Shown: piece after piece, positions 49,399 to 59,798 of the stretch
How positions within the stretch are numbered: the first letter of the stretch is position 1
How the letters are laid out: the number at the start of each line of letters is the position of its first letter
NCBI GenBank assembly: GCA_963513935.1
Contig: OY740774.1
Location: forward strand, 82,174,890 to 82,238,889
Direction: 5' to 3'
Length of the DNA stretch: 64,000 nucleotides
From: Aphrophora alni
Taxonomy: Eukaryota; Arthropoda; Insecta; Hemiptera; Aphrophoridae
The notes under the pieces: generated by a model
Database searches by the model: none
Told to the model about the DNA's origin: nothing
The model's input: the letters and a program-made list of their open reading frames with translations, nothing else
Translations under genes and position numbers: made by a program

Positions 49399-49450
<52 letters not shown>
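49392..49450. repeat. (GC)n(AC)n alternating purine-pyrimidine tract
   Basis: About eight GC units passing into 22 CA units. The Cys-Val/Ala-Arg frame is an artefact. Alternating GC followed by CA is a classic Z-DNA-prone sequence. Confidence 0.97.
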
Positions 49451-49451
<1 letters not shown>

Positions 49452-49459
49452 GGACTAAA

Positions 49460-50470
49460 CCTAGTCATTTACACTCACACTTACACATATTTAAATGTTA
49501 AAATATGACGGTAATTAAAAACTATAATTGGTGAATAATTGTGAATTAGCTTATACTAAAAAAACTAAAGTAGTTACTTGCAAAATATATCTTAGCTAAA
49601 ATACAACTCATATTATTTATAGTGAGATCCTACGGTGCCTAAAAACCCAATTGTGTAAGTGACTAGGCATAAACAGGTAGACATGTTTATCTTAAAACTT
49701 CACGTCAAGCCTTGGTTTTGCAAATGCAACTGTTTATTGATTTGAAGCCCCGACTGAATGACCTGCAGAGAAGGCAGACAGACTGTCCAGGGCTGCAACA
49801 AGGGCATTTTCCTGCCCTTTTAATATTGATATTATTGTGTTTTACATATTATTTCTGTTATATATTGATGGTTTTAAATATATTTTATTTTTATTTTTAC
49901 TTTTTTACTCTATTTACTGCTAAAAAAAATTAAGGGTGTTGAAACGAAAAATGGCATTGTAAAAAATATGTTTTATAAATAACAATAACAACAGACAATA
50001 TAACCTATATAAGCATACAAACTTATGCATTAAAATAAAATTTAACAAACATTTTTTTTTAAATTCTCAAAAAGAAATGAAATAATACAACTTCTAAGAT
50101 TACCCGTTTTAAGGCTGTATATTATTTTCAAAAAATCAAATAAACCGAGATCAAAGGTTTTTAACGGGAGTTAAGTAAGAGTGCAATTAAGTATAAGACA
50201 CATGTATTATACATATTATATGTTACTCTAAATCAATTACTTATGTTTTTCCAAAATTATTTTAATATTTATTTTTGTTGTGTTATCTGATACAAATCAA
50301 CGCATTTGTAACTATCGGTGTCTGCAACTCCTTTCATTTCGATAACTACACGAAAAAATAGGAGTTTAATGAAGGATTTATTTCAGAGTAAATCGAAACA
50401 TTAAAAATATTATGAAAATCTGTCTCTGAATAAAGAGACAAATAATATAAATTTACAATTATCTGAAAAT
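49460..50470. other. AT-rich noncoding stretch
   Basis: A 73-codon plus frame (49712-49933) begins with LFIDLKPRLNDLQRRQTDC, not recognised. No gene supported. Confidence 0.35.
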
Positions 50471-50479
50471 CTTCTCCAA

Positions 50480-51130
50480 TTATTTTCGTATAAAATAAAA
50501 CAGTTCATTTCGCAATTGACATACCAATTGCATTTTGATTGAGGTCGTTAAATATTGAAATTTGTTTTTATTGTGTTATACAATGTAAGCTTGTAGATAT
50601 TTAAATCTTCCAAACGGCTATCCTTTTAAATAGTTCCTTGATTTGTATAGGATATTACCAGGCGCCGGATTTGTTGGAAATCAAAGGTGAATGGAATATT
50701 TTTAATTCTGTTTCTTAAATAATTTTTCTACTATTGTGGGTCTGTAAACATTGGTTATAACTACTTGTTTTAAGGTGTTTTGTTCTATATGATAATATTC
50801 CTGATTCATTGGGACATTACGTAACCGTTTTACATGCTGTTATTATTTTGTGTGGTCAGGATGGGTAGGTTTAAGATAAATTTTAATTTGTGTTTCTTGT
50901 TTATTTAGATATTAATGCCCAGGTAGTTAAACCTATTATCTGTTTCCATTCCCGTGATGAATCCTAATGATGGATGTATATTATTTAAATATATTTTGAA
51001 CAGTTCAAATTGTCTTTTTATTTCGTCAGATAGACACACTATGTCGTCGACAAATCAGTTGCAATCGAGCAGTTTATTCCTGAAAGGGTTTCTACCCTTC
51101 AAAATAAATAATTTTTCTTTTTGATTCAGG
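50480..51130 (-). pseudogene. Penelope-like reverse transcriptase remnant
   Basis: Minus strand from about 51075: FVDDIVCLSDEIKRQFELF, then HPSLGFITGMETDNRFNYLG; next frame IYLKPTHPDHTK, then LRNVPMNQEYYHIEQNTLKQ, VVITNVYRPTIVEKLFKKQ and, further down, EDLNIYKLTLYN. The order FVDD, F..E.+.N..+NFLD, +RKPT.TD, RL...P....Y..E...IKQIA.NNGY, then SGIYKL is that of Penelope-like elements leading into a GIY-YIG domain. Stops and a frameshift after the YLGINI segment make it dead. Confidence 0.6.
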
Positions 51131-51639
51131 AATATTTCTGTAAGAAACTTGAAAGTGAAGTTCCCATTTTTAGAACTTTTTTTAAATATATTTAATTATA
51201 AATTTCAAGCGTTTTTGTTCTAGATGTATTTTTAGGATTTCTATGAGTTCGGAAACGGCTTAGTCTTCATTTTACTGTTTTGTTCATTTTTTTTTCTAAT
51301 GTAGCTTTTATTGGAAAATTTATGTATTACATAAATTACACATTGTGTATTTCAGAATGTTAAACAATAGGATTGATACTATTTAATGCTTGTATTTCTT
51401 TTCAACTTACCATTTACAGATATGTATACTTTTTTCATTACAACATTAATCCGTTAGTTATTTTTAACGATGGATGATCCTCACATCCTATACGAAAGAA
51501 TGATCACTTATATACGAAATATATAATCTTATATTCCAGTGAGGACACGTTTTGATGTCACACACAACATTAAGTGCTATTAATATGGTAGCATCGCCAC
51601 TCAATTTAATATTTATGAAAATGTATTTGAATTTCCTTT

Positions 51640-51890
51640 GTAAAATGAATTAGTTTTTTACACATATCCTCTATGGAGAATTGTTAAGGGGTCTATGGGG
51701 GGGGACTTTGCGAATGACAGAAGCACTTGAGAGAAAACTAATAATACCAGAAAAGGATTTCATGAAAAGATCCCACAGAGTATCTAGAATGGAGCGAAAA
51801 GAACAAGAAGACGAGAGAAATTTAAAAAGTAGAGGATACAGTAACGATAAAATTAGGAAGGATATTGCTGTGCATTGGGAAGGATAGATT
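51640..51890 (+). pseudogene. RTE/CR1-like pol C-terminal fragment
   Basis: Reads W.GTLRMTEALERKLIIPEK, DFMKRSHRVSRMERKEQEDE, then SNDKIRKDIAVHWEG. This resembles the L...L...L...E..F.RR..GVSR.DR..NE.IR..... segment after the thumb of RTE/CR1-type elements. Short, truncated on both sides, opposite strand to the Penelope-like piece next to it. Confidence 0.5.
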
Positions 51891-51899
51891 GTTCAAACA

Positions 51900-52685
51900 A
51901 GTATAAGAAGTGGATTGGATTGTAACAGTTGGAAAATGAATAAAAATAAAAATAGTGTTGGGAAGAAATCGGACAAAATATCAATCTTAGAATAATCTAA
52001 GTAAAAGTTCTTGATTCAAAAGCAACAACATACATCATAAGACGACATTTGATTATCATTAGTTGTGAACGATCAAGCGGTTTCGATTTGAATCCGATTT
52101 CATTCGTCTTATTCCTTTAATAACAAGGAATTAAACGTGAAAGTATTGTATCACACCATTGTATTACAAAACATGAATTATACAAAGTTTACTTGAAGTG
52201 AATCGCAATTTAAATATTTTAACAATTCCAAAATTTCCTTTTCAAGTGACGCACAAAATTAGTTTTAAAAGTTAATGTGGCTTTTATTGTCTCCTCCCCT
52301 CTCCTCAGGTGAGACTCTTTGATCTCATTCATGCCTCGCTGCAGGGCTCAGTCAAATATTTAGCCTTTAGATTCTGCAAAAGTCTCTATTACTTTTTCTC
52401 TTTTGTTGGTGAAAAGAAAAAAATGATTCATACTTAAAATTTAATTGTAATATTTAAAGCGATACATGTTTAAATTCGAATAAAGGTCGCACAAATTATC
52501 TCTTTTATACACAAACATTTGTTTGGACATTTATACAATAGTTAAGAGTTACGTGCGAATTTTACTAATAATACACTTAATATTAGGTTTAAGGAATTGT
52601 TATAGGTTTTATAATATTAAAAACTACACATTAAATTTATTAAATAATGTTTACAAATTACTTTCAAAATAATTTACAAATTAAA
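51900..52685. other. AT-rich noncoding stretch
   Basis: CTCCTCCCCTCTCCTCAGGTGAG at 52291-52313 looks like a splice acceptor/donor composite, but no reading frame is attached to it. Confidence 0.3.

Positions 52686-52689
<4 letters not shown>

Positions 52690-52727
<38 letters not shown>
52690..52727. repeat. (AT)n microsatellite
   Basis: 38 bp of TA repeats. Confidence 0.95.
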
Positions 52728-52730
<3 letters not shown>

Positions 52731-53179
52731 AGATGGTAAATAATTTGTGAAATCATAGGTTTTTTAATATTTCACATTTTTAAATGAACGCCATTTCAAA
52801 ATGTATGAGATTTTGTGTAAAACTAGAAACTAATAGTATATAAAACATTCTACAAATTATTTACGATATATCGATTTGTTACGTATTTATTTATATCATG
52901 ACTTTAAATAATACAAAACAATGAGAAGGTGAAAAACGAATATTTTAAAATCTTTTTATGAAACCTTTTATCTTATTTTCATATACTAAATCATTTCCCA
53001 AAGTTTGGCAGATTGCTTATGAGACACCTTATATAAAACTTGTAGATTGTTGATAAAAAAAAAAACTTTCAGGGTTCTGAAGTTCATCAAAATTAAACAA
53101 ATATTTAGATTTTGCCTCACAATCAAAGAAAAAATTCTGTGTACAAAATTCAATAAAGTTATAATTTTATATATCACAA

Positions 53180-53287
53180 CTCCATCTCTGTATTTGGTAT
53201 AACATAGAAAGATTGGCGTTCCCTTCGCAGTTCACCCCCTCCCGTAACTTCCAAGTAAGATTGATATTTCTGTCCGTCTGATGCTGT
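53180..53287 (-). other. Candidate 3'-terminal coding exon
   Basis: Minus strand: acceptor-like CTACATTTTACAG (53300-53288), then a frame reading SDGQKYQSYLEVTGGGEL, RRERQSFYVIPNTEMEL and a TGA stop. Local GC is clearly higher than the flanks and the peptide is balanced and hydrophilic, unlike chance frames here. A second frame through the block is also open, which weakens the case. Family not recognised; the upstream exons would lie to the right. Confidence 0.3.
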
Positions 53288-53299
53288 AAAATGTAGTTA

Positions 53300-56110
53300 G
53301 AGATTTATACTTTATTTTATGTTGAGAATATATCCACAGGTTATTGTTTGTGTGAAGTAGAAAACATTTTCACTCAGTTTTTATCCTTCAATCTATAAAA
53401 CAGTAAGGAGTTTATAAACCATTCCCTATGTTTTATTACAAATTAAATATACAATTTTTAGACAAAGCATTCACCCCATAACGTAGAAAGGAACTTACAT
53501 TTTTACTATTATATTTTATTTATTTATTATTCTTTTGAACGTATATTTACAATTTATAAATTTCTTCATAATAAGTAAATACTATAATACTGTACTAAAG
53601 TTAATATCTAAGAAACAGCTCCATTGATATGATCCCTGTACGTAACTAAACATTAAAGTTTGTTTAACATTATGGGGACTATAAAATAATATTAATTAAA
53701 TATATTCGTCCGTTGGTTTGGAGCATTGAGACACCGCATTTTAGTGCTGTTTAAGTGTGTCTAAGCTTGGGTTTTATACGTGTTACTAAACTATTTGAGT
53801 TGTTCCTCAATGGCAGCTCCATATCACGGAGCACTTTGAATATCTTCCAAATATGAGTTACCCCCCCCCCCACCCCTTAATTGAATTCCTTATATCCAGA
53901 CAAGTTTTAGAAACGATATATATTTCAGTATTATTTTTTTTGAAGTTGTAGTTTGAATTTATTGCCAATTATGTAGCACATTTTTTTTGAAATTGAACTC
54001 GTAGTGGTATTATTTTCATGAATATTTGTTTTATCGTTGTGGGTCGACTACATAATCGAAAGCCAAGATAATTTGTGTCCTTTGTCTCGGTTGTTGATTA
54101 TGTGTAAAGAGAGATAGGCAAGTTAAAGTATAAATAAGTAATCTCGCGTTTTATTAAAGGTTAATTTGCACTGATTTAGTTTCAATAGTTTCTAAACACT
54201 ATAGTTTCATTTGTTATATTTCGTTTCTTAATCAGAATTTGAATTTTGTTAATATTAATTTGTAAGTTTCTTGATGCCTAAACTATATCATTGTGTGAGA
54301 GTTTGTGGATTGCAGTATCATATGTATATATTGTTCATTAGTCTTATAGTTATTAAGACGGGTGTGTTTAAAAAGTACAGTATTGTTCACTCCCTTGTGA
54401 TACTCCTGAACTAAGATCAAATTGACATGTTTATTGTAAAACGTATACAATATTGTATACAATATTCAAGACGTTAAGTTGACAGTAACAACATAGTACG
54501 TTTGTACATTTCTACTTTTTTACCACCCTGTAGCGTTAAATATTATATATTTCATCCCTTGAATTTATAGTAAAACAACTACTGGAGTTCAGAAACTGAC
54601 ATTTAAATTTAGAAATAAGAGTGCTCTTTATATAGTTTTCTAAAGTAAATGAAATAAGTTTAACTTGTCGGTTTACACATTTATAGATCAAATTTGAATA
54701 AATCAATGGTTAAAGAAGTTTGGTGTATAAGCAAGTCGTTACAGAGAGGGGATAAATCAGGGGGTGATTATTTTAGTTAAAATAAAGAAAATCTCCTATA
54801 AACTTATGTGCAAAATGCTTCTTTTACGAGCTATCCACGTTTTTGTTTTACTAAACAATTTATATCTTTAGAACAGCTTCACAGATTGAGTTAAAATTTA
54901 AGACAGTATTCAGTAATATAAAGGACCTAGTTTGAAACAAAATATCAACTTGTTCTAATAATCCTTTTGAAAATGGCGGTCATTTAAATACTTCAAATTA
55001 AAATAACACATTTAACGTTATTCTTTAGTCTTTGAAACAGATTATTAAAAGAAGTTCTTTTCTTTTTCAGCTAGGCCGTAACATTAAATACTAACGTGCA
55101 AAAATTCAATTCAACGTGCCGTTCTAGAGATATAATTTATTTAGTAAACGTAATGCTGATAGTTGGTAAAAGAATCGTTACCGGACATATATGTTTATAA
55201 GAATTTTTTTCATTATTTTCACCCTTAAAACCACTCCCTAAATTATTTCCACGCATACATGTTGTATAATTTCTATTTTGAATTTATTTTAACTCATTTA
55301 TTTATACAATTTTCTTATGCAAGTAATAAATCAATTAACAAGTTTAGGTTAGGTCTGTGCATTTTTAAATAGCCTGTTAACATCATGTTTTAAATAATAT
55401 TATAGGAAGATATTTTATAATCCAGCCTTGAGTCGCACCGTGCCCATAGCTGGAAATATTTATTTTCTATGAAAATTTAAAAAAACAAATATCAGCAATC
55501 TGTCTCTGATAGAACACTGATTTTTTTTTTAATCAAAATCATTTAATTATTATTTTTCTTAAATGTATAATTTTAGTATGAATAAGTTATAGTTAATATA
55601 AACTCCACAGGCTTTAATTTTGCAACAACTATTCCTATTTATCGACAAGATTACAAAGTTTATGTTGGTAATTTAACGGAGACAACGTTAATCTCATAAG
55701 ACACTCGTATTATTCTCAACTTTAAAACTAAAACGTACAAATCACGTTTTATATTTAAATGATATTAAAAATATATTTACCGGTACTTTAAACAATTATT
55801 TATGTTGTATTTTATACGCATTGCACTGTAAAATATAAGATTTATCGTTTTATATTCAGAGTTTAGTTTTAGAATTTAGGTTATCGTTTCAAAAGCGCAA
55901 CATTTAGTAAAATTAAATTTGGAATTTAACTAATTCATTCAAGCAATAAGTGATTTTTTAACATCATAAAACGAATTTAAAAAATTATAAATATACTAAT
56001 ACAAACTCCATAATGGCGTTTCAAATATTGTCAAAACAGCCAGAAAATGAGGCGGATTCCTTTTATTAATTTTTAGTTTGTTTTAAACTAAGGTAACAAT
56101 ATTTACAGAT
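53300..56110. other. AT-rich noncoding stretch
   Basis: Only short motifs: a C9-rich run at 53862-53870 and the 18-bp palindrome at 54443. Family G-like phrases near 54870-54900 are too eroded to call. Confidence 0.4.
54443..54460. repeat. 18-bp perfect palindrome
   Basis: GTATACAATATTGTATAC, followed by a repeat of its ACAATATT core. Confidence 0.9.
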
Positions 56111-56114
56111 TTTA

Positions 56115-56940
56115 GAAAAATGAGTTTGTATCGCAATCAAGCGATTCTTCTAACAACTTACTATTGTCTTGTAAATCCACATCTGAAAAGTGGAATCCTC
56201 CTTTGGGGATATTTGTCAGTTCGGAATATGCGAAGAGTTTTCTTCCTGCAAAGAAACAAAACTATAAGGCTTATAGCAGGTCTTAAAAAAGCTAAATCAT
56301 GTAGGGTTGGTGTTTAAGGTTTTTGGAATTTTACACTCCCTAGTATATATTTACTTGAGGTGATACTCTACTACAGATTCAAATGTGAGTACCTCCATAA
56401 TAAAGGTAAACATAGTTATAGCACCAGACAAGCTAGTAATTATAGTGCTGGACAGCACAGATTTAATTCGTTTAGCAAACTTTCTTCCCAGGATTGTTCT
56501 AAACTGATAAATAAGCTACCACACACTATCAAGATTTTTACAATTTAAAAACAGCCATAGACAGGTACTATTGATCCTAGATCCTTCTATATTGTGGAGG
56601 AGTTTGTGCATTGTATATGCCGGGGCCTTGACATGATGGATGTCGTTTCTTTCTCTCCTTCCTATCTAAATTTATATATAAGACTCATTATACTGTTTTA
56701 ATTATATTTAAAAGTATCTGTATTGTACGCTAATGTTAATTTATTTTTTGTCGGTCACAACTTGAAGAAAAATTATTATTGGAATAAAATTATTTTGTGA
56801 AATGTTGTTTATTATTTTGTCTAGTGTGTATTGATTAACCATTGAAAAGTTTTTCTTGATTTATTTGGGTAGTATTTGAAATTAACTATGGCTATGCAAT
56901 TGTTTTTGTCTTCGGTCAGAAAAATAAATAAATAAATGTA
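56115..56940 (+). pseudogene. Jockey-like non-LTR element 3' end
   Basis: Reads YYCLVNPHLKSGILLWG, RRVFFLQRNKTIRLIAGLKK, AKSCR, then stop/frameshift, LPSIYLLEVILYYRFKCEY, HSYSTRQASNYSAGQHRF, LINKLPHTIK and IVEEFVHC. This is the RT thumb and C-terminal tail of jockey/RTE-type elements (HPHL+YGI..WG; LQK.AIR.IAG; SCR; LYI.E.L.Y; YNTR; YNKLP..IK; F.S..EF). The 3' UTR ends in an (AAAT)n tail at about 56921-56938, so the true 3' end is preserved. 5' truncated, as usual. Confidence 0.8.
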
Positions 56941-56944
56941 TAAA

Positions 56945-57535
56945 CTACATCATCAAGACCAATGATGATGTTAAGAAGTATTCGAAAAACTATTTAAAAA
57001 GACTGCCACCTGGAATAGATGTTTGTTACTGTTCCAGCAACGAATTTGTCAAGTTTTGTTTTGTCATTGCTGTAAAAATTATTTACATTTCAATAGAAAG
57101 TAATAAAAATAATTGAGAAAAATTTTAATTTTCACATAAATTTGAACGGATTTGTGGAATACATTTTCTTCTTAAATATTTACATTTTAAAAAGTGCTTA
57201 AGTATCAAAGGCTACTTCACTCTCGTAAAAATGTTGATTTTGTTATTAATTTTCCATTAACAATATTAGGGACATTTCCATATTTTATCTTCAAGTTGTA
57301 TTCATTCTCTTCACCAAAAGCTTTTTAAATGTAGTTTGAAGATTTTAAATTTAATAGTCCACCCTTAGTGATATGTGGTCATATTTACATGGAGTAGTTT
57401 TGGGATGAACTTTGCATTAAAGAGGCTATCATTTCCTAAATTCAAACGTCCATTAAAAGATGGAGTATATTGGTGTTTTGACCATTTTACCACGTACCTT
57501 TTGAGGCACATCTATAATGAGGACGACCATGACAA
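56945..57535. other. AT-rich noncoding stretch
   Basis: No gene; frames overlapping 57375-57659 run into family D. Confidence 0.4.
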
Positions 57536-57658
57536 TCCTGAGGGACCTCAGCTGGATCTATACCCTTCTTCATGTAGTCTTGGGTTAGATCCCTCTTATT
57601 TTATCGACCAACTCTTGTTCTCTTTCGACCCTGACTCTATTACAGTATTCGAGAGGTA
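57536..57658 (+). repeat. Dispersed repeat family D, copy 10
   Basis: CCTGAGGGACCTCAGCTGG, ATCTATACCC, GGGTTAGATCCCTCTTATT, ATCGACCAACTCTTGTTC, TTTCGACCCTGACTCTATTA, GTATTCGAGAGG. A perfect palindrome begins 2 bp later. Confidence 0.8.
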
Positions 57659-57659
57659 G

Positions 57660-57847
57660 AGGATCTATAAAAAATACATAAAATCAAGGATTCATAACAA
57701 ATTATTTCGCCCTAAAACCTTATCGTTTAGTCATAACAAAGAAAAGAACATACACTAGTTCTTTTCTTTGTTATGACTAAACGATAAGGTTTTAGGGCGA
57801 AATAATTTGTTATGAATCCTTGATTTTATGTATTTTTTATAGATCCT
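57660..57847. repeat. Perfect palindrome, 90-nt arms, 8-nt loop
   Basis: Arms 57660-57749 and 57758-57847 are exactly complementary; the loop is ATACACTA. The right arm starts GTTCTTTTCTTTGTTATG. No coding capacity. The absence of any arm divergence points to a very recent event or an assembly/foldback-read artefact. Confidence 0.97.
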
Positions 57848-58138
57848 GAGCTATAACAATTAGATCGATATAAAAACACAGATCGAAATATGAATAAATC
57901 TTTTATTCAATACTGGTACTGTAGATTAGTTGAACAGAAATATCGACTTTGTATATTAGATCCAAAATGGCGTAATTTTATGTTTTGCTACTAATAATAT
58001 TACCGCGATACAAAATGTAAAAACTTTACCAATTAATTTAATATTACTTATATCGGTTTATGAACTTTTGATTATATGAATATTAATATTTAGAAGATTA
58101 TCTTTACAGCAGTATATAAACTATTGCGGAACAAAGAT

Positions 58139-58155
58139 TTTTTCCTACAGTTACC
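58139..58155 (+). repeat. 17-bp inverted repeat flanking the recombinase, left
   Basis: TTTTTCCTACAGTTACC; its exact reverse complement is at 59777-59793. Likely a terminus or binding arm of the recombinase element. Confidence 0.85.
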
Positions 58156-58172
58156 TAACAATGTACATGTTC

Positions 58173-58294
58173 TCTCACTGATTTGAGAAAGCAAAGTGGC
58201 CAATTCGCTCATCAGTGAGACAATGTTAACATTGTCTCACTCTAATTACTTTGTCTCACTCCAGATTTGCAACGTGAAGGGACGAAATAGTGAG
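58173..58294. promoter_or_regulatory. CTCACT/AGTGAG motif cluster, left
   Basis: Hexamers at 58174-58179 (+), 58214-58219 (-), 58236-58241 (+), 58255-58260 (+), 58289-58294 (-). TCTCACTGAT (58173-58182) and ATCAGTGAGA (58211-58220) form an inverted pair around AGCAAAGTGG. It lies between the left inverted repeat and the recombinase start, so it may be a recombination or control site. Confidence 0.6.
58214..58241. repeat. 28-bp perfect palindrome
   Basis: Half-site AGTGAGACAATGTT followed directly by its reverse complement, centre at 58227/58228. The downstream half recurs as TTGTCTCACT at 58251-58260. Size and symmetry suit a tyrosine-recombinase inverted-arm site, but the usual asymmetric 6-8 bp spacer is not visible. 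Confidence 0.9.
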
Positions 58295-58470
58295 CGCGTA
58301 ACATGCAGACAAGGTCGTATGCGCGCGAAATACGTTGGCAGCACTGGCTGTAAATCAGCTGGTCAGCTGTTGTACTGTTGTATTTGTCACAACACTTCCG
58401 GTCACGGCAGAAGCCACCATTTCATTGATTTTCCATTTGTAAACATTGAAGGTGGTTTTGCTGTCGCAAA

Positions 58471-59556
58471 ATGGACGTTAATGACGATTTAAGTAATAAT
58501 AGTTCACCAGAAGAATCTTGTACTCCAGAAGAATTAAAAAATGTGGCGAGGAATGTGTCTCTAAATCTTCTTCCAGAGAAATCAAAACATAAATATGAAA
58601 AAAGGTATGAATTGTTTACTTCCTGGTGTGAAAGTAAGAATGTAAAAAGCCCAACGGAAAATGTACTTTTAGCATATTTTGCTGAAAATTCAAAGATTAA
58701 TAAATCTTCTACTCTTTGGGGCGTTTATTCAATGCTTAAATCCACAATTCAAATCAAACATAACATTAACATTGGCAGTTACAAAAAACTTATAGCTTTC
58801 TTGAAAAAAACGTCCGTAGGGTATGAACCTAAAAAATCAAAGATTTTATCTAAAGATGAGGTTGAAACATTTCTTAAGACTGCTCCCGATGACATTTATT
58901 TAATGAAGAAAGTAGTTTTAATATTTGGGATAGCTGGTGCCTGTAGATGTGATGAGTTGACCAAACTGCAAGTAAACAACATAGAAGACAAAGGCAGCCT
59001 GTTGATTGTTAAAATACCAGACACAAAAACTAACAAAAGCCGCACGTTCATTGTTACTAATGACGATGGAAACGGCATAGATTATTTGGATATTATTAGA
59101 AAATACATGAAATTAAGACCTCCAGGCTTATCCACTGGTCGATTGTTTTTAAAGTACTGCAAAGGTGTTTGTATTAAACAAAACATTGGTCTTAATACCA
59201 TTGCCAAGGTACCAAAAGACATAGCTACATTTTTGAAATTGCCTGATCCCCTAATGTACACAGGCCACTGCTTTCGACGTACTTCAGCTACACTTTTAGT
59301 TGAGGCTGGAGGTGACATTTTGCAATTGAAGCGGCATGGGGGTTGGAAAAGTTCAACTGTTGCGGAGGGATATATTGACGATTCTATTAGCGGAAAAGTA
59401 GCAACTGGCCAGTTGATTTTAGGCCAGTCGTCGACACAAGCGACAGCATCAGTTGTTCATTCAAGCAACAAGTTCCAAGAATCTTCCTCTTCAAGGATTG
59501 TGATAAGTAATTGTGAGAACTGTACATTTAACATTAATGTTACAAACCAAAAGTGA
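58471..59556 (+). CDS. Crypton-like tyrosine recombinase, intact
   Basis: 361 residues. Expected role: DNA strand exchange through a 3'-phosphotyrosine intermediate, moving or inverting its own element in the nucleus. A core-binding-like helical N-domain spans about residues 36-117 (LFTSWCESKN, LLAYFAE, LWGVYSMLK). The catalytic domain is about 125-305: R159 in GIAGACRCDEL, K186 in PDTKTNKSRTF, H266 and R269 in YTGHCFRRTSATLL, H289 and W292 in LKRHGGWKSST, nucleophile Y301 in VAEGYID. The tail is Ser-rich and ends ISNCENCTFNINV. The ATG has a good context (CAAAATGG) and no intron is needed. No reverse transcriptase lies nearby, arguing against DIRS/Ngaro; no GCR1-like C-terminal domain is seen, as in insect Cryptons. 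ATTAAA signals follow at 59704 and 59715. A domesticated host gene is the alternative. Confidence 0.92.
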   Translation: MDVNDDLSNNSSPEESCTPEELKNVARNVSLNLLPEKSKHKYEKRYELFTSWCESKNVKSPTENVLLAYFAENSKINKSSTLWGVYSMLKSTIQIKHNINIGSYKKLIAFLKKTSVGYEPKKSKILSKDEVETFLKTAPDDIYLMKKVVLIFGIAGACRCDELTKLQVNNIEDKGSLLIVKIPDTKTNKSRTFIVTNDDGNGIDYLDIIRKYMKLRPPGLSTGRLFLKYCKGVCIKQNIGLNTIAKVPKDIATFLKLPDPLMYTGHCFRRTSATLLVEAGGDILQLKRHGGWKSSTVAEGYIDDSISGKVATGQLILGQSSTQATASVVHSSNKFQESSSSRIVISNCENCTFNINVTNQK

Positions 59557-59703
59557 CTTTTTTTTTAACTGTTTGCTTGTGTTATTTGTCTTTCTATAAG
59601 TAATTCTTTGGTTACCAATTCTTTTAGGGTGTTTGTGTTCATTTTTAAGGAGATTATTTTTTGTTTTATAATTTTGTTTCTGATTTATTAATGCTACTTT
59701 CAC

Positions 59704-59720
59704 ATTAAATGTCATATTAA
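59704..59720 (+). terminator. Possible polyadenylation signals for the recombinase
   Basis: Two ATTAAA hexamers (59704-59709, 59715-59720), about 150 bp after the stop, followed by a T-rich region. They lie inside the right inverted repeat. Confidence 0.35.
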
Positions 59721-59776
59721 AAGATCACTTCTGTGTAAAAATATGTTACGTTTCTTTACCAATTTATTTGTTTTAT

Positions 59777-59793
59777 GGTAACTGTAGGAAAAA
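59777..59793 (-). repeat. 17-bp inverted repeat flanking the recombinase, right
   Basis: GGTAACTGTAGGAAAAA, exact complement of 58139-58155. The pair encloses 1655 bp including the complete coding sequence. Confidence 0.85.
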
Positions 59794-59798
59794 TATAA

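Noticed and set aside
52291..52313. Splice acceptor/donor composite as an exon edge
   Set aside because: No open frame on either side continues far enough to support an exon.
58196..58492. 98-codon plus frame overlapping the recombinase start
   Set aside because: Runs through the CTCACT/palindrome cluster and overlaps the real gene out of frame; no motif.
58896..59318. Minus-strand frames inside the recombinase gene
   Set aside because: Shadows of the real coding sequence on the opposite strand.
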